Below, in pieces: positions 7,230 through 9,602 of a stretch of 9,602 bases of DNA. This DNA is from Mariprofundus sp. (lineage in GTDB: Bacteria > Pseudomonadota > Zetaproteobacteria > Mariprofundales > Mariprofundaceae). The stretch covers positions 1-9,602 of the forward strand of contig WFUI01000142.1 of NCBI GenBank assembly GCA_015485035.1. The letters run 5' to 3'. The first letter of the stretch is position 1; every line of letters starts with the position of its first letter. Below the pieces are notes generated by a model, which was not told where the DNA came from, ran no database searches, and worked only from the letters and a program-made list of their open reading frames with translations. The translations under genes were made by a program, and so were the position numbers.

Positions 7230-8368
7230 AAAATATGCAGAATAAACTGAAAGTGATGACGATTGTCGGAACGCGTCCGGAATTGATCAAGCTATCCCGT
7301 GTGCTGGCAGAACTGGATCGTTGCTTTGATCACTGTCTGGTGCATACCGGTCAGAATTATGATGATGAGTTGAGTCGCGTATTTTTTGATGATCTGGAAA
7401 TCAGACAGCCTGATCATTACCTCAATGCGGCAGGTGAAACGGCAGCGGAAACGATTGCACAGGTTATTGCAAAAGCCGATGTCGTGCTGGCTGAAGAGCA
7501 GCCTGATGCCGTGCTATTGTATGGCGATACCAACAGTTGTATGGCGGCGATTGTAGCAAAACGCAGAAAAATACCGGTGTTTCATATGGAGGCCGGCAAC
7601 CGTTGCTTTGACGACCGGGTGCCGGAAGAGATCAATCGTCGCATTGTCGATCATATCAGCGATATCAACATGCCGCTGACCGAGCATGCGCGTCGGTACT
7701 TGCTGGCAGAAGGTATTCGGGCGGAAACGGTGATCAGGACAGGCTCATGCATGCAGGAAGTGCTGGAGTATTATGCGCCGAAGATTGCAAAATCTGATGC
7801 GCTTGAACGACTGGGGTTGAACCCCCAACACTATTTTCTGGTCAGTGCGCACAGGGAAGAGAATGTCGACTCTCCCGAACGGCTGACAGCCCTGATCGAT
7901 TCACTCAATGCGCTGGTTCAGTGCTATGACATGCCGGTCATCTTTTCGGTGCATCCGCGTACACGCAAGCGACTGGACAAACTGACGCACGGCAATATTG
8001 ATAAGCGTATCAGCTTTATGAAGGCCATGGGGTTTCTCGATTATATTCAGTTGCAGAAACAGGCCCGTTGCGTGATCTCGGACAGCGGCACGATTGCCGA
8101 AGAAAGCTCTTTACTCGGGTTTGCTGCTGTGACAATCAGGCAGGCGCATGAACGCCCCGAAGGCATGGATCAGGGTACGTTGATTATGTCGGATATTGTG
8201 CCGGATCGTTTGCTGAATGCGGTCAATATCGTGATGGATCAGTTTGAACGCGGCGGACTGGTCGATGTTGTGCGCGATTATCAGGGCGGGAACGTATCTG
8301 TTCAGGTCTCACGTATCATCCAGAGCTATACCGACTATATCCGGCGGACGGTCTGGCGCGAGAACTGA
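7226..8368 (+). CDS. fnlC: FnlC/WbvD/CapG-type UDP-HexNAc 2-epimerase (WecB family)
   Basis: GT-B-fold, non-hydrolysing UDP-sugar 2-epimerase of 380 residues. It has 'GTRPE' at 15-19, 'GDTNS' at 100-104, 'HMEAGNRCFD' at 120-129, 'RVPEEINR' at 131-138, 'SAHREEN' at 207-213 and 'SDSGTIAEE' at 285-293. The 'AGNRCFD' form and 'SGTIAEE' are typical of the FnlC/WbjD/CapG/WbvD branch rather than WecB, which reads 'AGLRT' and 'SGGIQEE'. It should do the last step, C2 epimerisation, giving UDP-L-FucNAc or, with the RmlD-like partner found here, UDP-L-QuiNAc from UDP-L-RhaNAc. The start is GTG at 7226 overlapping the upstream TGA (GTGA), with GGAGA at 7212-7216; ATG at 7235 is an alternative three codons in. 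Automated annotation would probably call it wecB (UDP-GlcNAc 2-epimerase), but context argues against ManNAc synthesis because no wecC-like dehydrogenase is visible. Confidence 0.87.
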   Translation: MKNMQNKLKVMTIVGTRPELIKLSRVLAELDRCFDHCLVHTGQNYDDELSRVFFDDLEIRQPDHYLNAAGETAAETIAQVIAKADVVLAEEQPDAVLLYGDTNSCMAAIVAKRRKIPVFHMEAGNRCFDDRVPEEINRRIVDHISDINMPLTEHARRYLLAEGIRAETVIRTGSCMQEVLEYYAPKIAKSDALERLGLNPQHYFLVSAHREENVDSPERLTALIDSLNALVQCYDMPVIFSVHPRTRKRLDKLTHGNIDKRISFMKAMGFLDYIQLQKQARCVISDSGTIAEESSLLGFAAVTIRQAHERPEGMDQGTLIMSDIVPDRLLNAVNIVMDQFERGGLVDVVRDYQGGNVSVQVSRIIQSYTDYIRRTVWREN

Positions 8369-8369
8369 T

Positions 8370-9332
8370 TTGAAATTCGTGCTGGTAACCGGAGCGACAG
8401 GGTTTATTGGTCAGCGCCTTTGTGATGCATTGGAGAAAACAGATTCAGATGTTCGTATTCTGGGTCGAACAAAGCCTGAGGGTGCCGAGGATTTTTATCA
8501 TTGGGACTTGAGCCAGCCTGTACCCGACGAAGCATTGAATGGCATCGATACGGTGTTTCATCTGGCCGGGAAGGCTCATGTTTTAAGCTCGGACTATCAC
8601 GATGAAGCTGAATATTTTCCTGTCAATATTTCAGCTACGCGTAAACTGCTGGAAGCGGCAAAATCTGCCGGAATACGTCGCTTTGTTTATTTTAGCAGTG
8701 TCAAGGCCGTTGGATATAATACAGAGACTTGCTCTGATGAGACTTGTGAGGATCTGCCGGATAGTATGTACGGGCGTAGTAAACGTATGGCTGAGCAGTT
8801 GGTGTTGCATGGAGGGTTTGTGCCTGAACCTGTGGTGATCCGGCCTGTTATGGTTTATGGCAATACAGAAAAGGGGAACTTGCCGAAAATGATTCGGGCT
8901 ATTCGCGACGGGCGGTTTCCCCCACTATCCGATACTCGAAACAAGCGATCCATGGTGCATGTTGATGATATTGTACAGGCTGCATTACTGGCAGCCAGGC
9001 ATCCTGCCGCTGCAGGCAATATCTACATCGTCACTGATGGGCAAGCTTATTCGACGCGTCAGATGTATGTCTGGATTTGCGAGGCGCTGCAAAAACCGGT
9101 TCCTGGCTGGCGGCTGCCATTTACGGTGTTGAAAGTGCTGGCGATGGCGGGGGATGTCATTGGGAAAATACGTGGTCGCAGGTTTGTGTTTGATACCGAT
9201 GCAATGGAAAAGCTAACAGGCTGTGAGTTTTACAGCTCGGAAAAAATTCAAAATGAACTGGGTTTTAAAGCGCAATATCATTTGAAAGAAACATTGCCTG
9301 AAATTGTTCGTTATCTGGAACGAGGCCTGTAA
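8370..9332 (+). CDS. NAD-dependent epimerase/dehydratase, WbpV/WreQ-like UDP-4-keto-HexNAc reductase
   Basis: Extended SDR of 320 residues. The Rossmann motif is 'TGATGFIG' at 7-14, with 'FHLAGKAH' at 63-70, 'FSSVKAVG' at 108-115 and catalytic Tyr134/Lys138 in 'YGRSK'. 'GNLPKMIRAI' at 169-178 and 'RSMVHVDD' at 193-200 are typical of enzymes encoded next to WbpL/WreU-type initiating transferases. Those relatives reduce UDP-4-keto-6-deoxy-GlcNAc to UDP-D-QuiNAc (WbpV, WreQ) or act as UDP-HexNAc 4-epimerases; the sequence alone does not decide. An amphipathic stretch at 249-267 could touch the membrane. The frame is open upstream to 8244, but that part would lie deep inside the 2-epimerase gene; TTG at 8370, one base after its stop, begins the protein right at the Rossmann strand. 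The preceding ribosome-binding site is poor, suggesting coupled reinitiation. The usual retaining dehydratase partner (WbpM type) is not in the window. Confidence 0.8.
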   Translation: MKFVLVTGATGFIGQRLCDALEKTDSDVRILGRTKPEGAEDFYHWDLSQPVPDEALNGIDTVFHLAGKAHVLSSDYHDEAEYFPVNISATRKLLEAAKSAGIRRFVYFSSVKAVGYNTETCSDETCEDLPDSMYGRSKRMAEQLVLHGGFVPEPVVIRPVMVYGNTEKGNLPKMIRAIRDGRFPPLSDTRNKRSMVHVDDIVQAALLAARHPAAAGNIYIVTDGQAYSTRQMYVWICEALQKPVPGWRLPFTVLKVLAMAGDVIGKIRGRRFVFDTDAMEKLTGCEFYSSEKIQNELGFKAQYHLKETLPEIVRYLERGL

Positions 9333-9602
9333 TGAAACGGGGGTTTGATTTTTTACTGTCTCTTGTTGTGTTGATGTTTGCTGCACTACCGATGTTGATC
9401 ATTGCTGTGCTGGTGAAATTAACATCAAAAGGACCTGTTTTGTATTGGTCTGACCGGGTGGGGCGTTACAATAAAATATTTCGTATGCCGAAATTTCGCA
9501 GCATGAAGGTGGATACACCTGCAGTTGCTACACACCTTTTACAGGATCCGAAAGCAGCATTGACGCCGATTGGTGATTTTTTGCGCAAGTCCAGTCTGGA
9601 TG
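9332..9602 (+). CDS. Monotopic phosphoglycosyl transferase initiating repeat-unit synthesis, N-terminal part (3' truncated)
   Basis: Start of a bacterial sugar transferase (PglC/WreU/WcaJ core family); 90 residues are visible before the right edge. It should transfer a sugar-1-phosphate from a UDP-sugar to undecaprenyl phosphate on the cytoplasmic face. A re-entrant hydrophobic helix spans residues 6-30 and contains Pro20, the helix-breaking residue typical of these enzymes. Then come 'SKGPVLYWSDRVGR' at 32-45, 'MPKFRSMKVDTP' at 52-63 and 'TPIGDFLRKSSLD' at 78-90. The last full codon is the Asp of the catalytic Asp-Glu dyad; the first base of the next codon is G, compatible with Glu. There is no long N-terminal membrane domain, so it is the small PglC-like form rather than WbaP-like. 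The ATG overlaps the previous TAA (TAATG), with GAGG at 9322-9325. The neighbouring reductase suggests D-QuiNAc-1-phosphate or a similar sugar as substrate. Confidence 0.9.
   Translation, partial: MKRGFDFLLSLVVLMFAALPMLIIAVLVKLTSKGPVLYWSDRVGRYNKIFRMPKFRSMKVDTPAVATHLLQDPKAALTPIGDFLRKSSLD

Noticed and set aside
8244..8369. Upstream extension of the 8370 reductase frame giving a 362-residue protein
   Set aside because: The extra 42 residues have no family resemblance and overlap 125 bases of the 2-epimerase gene. The Rossmann strand starts exactly after the TTG at 8370.
1..9602. CRISPR arrays, tRNA/rRNA genes, insertion sequences, terminators, JUMPstart or other operon leader
   Set aside because: None was seen by eye. 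There is essentially no intergenic space, and any leader or terminator would lie outside the window.

Overview
The window is one stretch of a Wzx/Wzy-type surface polysaccharide (O-antigen or capsule/exopolysaccharide) biosynthesis locus. It reads entirely on the + strand and has almost no non-coding DNA. The host is most likely a Pseudomonadota bacterium, gammaproteobacterial-like, with mid-range GC. This rests on the gene set (relatives known from Pseudomonas, Vibrio, Escherichia and Rhizobium O-antigen clusters), on codon use and on the Wzx/Wzy architecture. The species cannot be named from sequence alone, and which surface glycan is made is inference.

Layout: (1) 1-789, the C-terminal part of a Wzx flippase cut by the left edge; (2) 780-2150, a Wzy polymerase of the O-antigen ligase-like membrane family; (3) 2147-3037, a PAPS-dependent sulfotransferase; (4) 3037-4083, a GT4 glycosyltransferase; (5) 4080-5315, a second GT4 glycosyltransferase of the WbuB type; (6-8) 5303-8368, three enzymes for a UDP-2-acetamido-2,6-dideoxy-L-hexose: an RmlD-like 4-reductase, an FnlA/CapE/WbvB-type inverting 4,6-dehydratase/5-epimerase and an FnlC/WbvD-type 2-epimerase; (9) 8370-9332, a WbpV/WreQ-like NAD(P)-dependent 4-reductase or epimerase; (10) 9332-9602, the start of a monotopic phosphoglycosyl transferase (PglC/WreU/WcaJ type) cut by the right edge. 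Nine consecutive junctions overlap or lie one base apart, so the genes look like one translationally coupled operon. No promoter, terminator, RNA gene, mobile element, repeat array or gene-free stretch is visible.

Working model: the monotopic transferase puts a first sugar-1-phosphate, probably D-QuiNAc or D-FucNAc supplied through the 8370 reductase, on undecaprenyl phosphate. The two GT4 enzymes extend it, one probably adding the L-QuiNAc-type sugar made by the 5303-8368 enzymes. The sulfotransferase adds sulfate in the cytoplasm, Wzx flips the unit and Wzy polymerises it. Points worth a second look are the sulfotransferase in the export/assembly block, the cupin-less reductase that points to L-QuiNAc rather than L-FucNAc, and the coexistence of L- and D-series 2,6-dideoxyaminosugar chemistry with the D-series dehydratase not in view.
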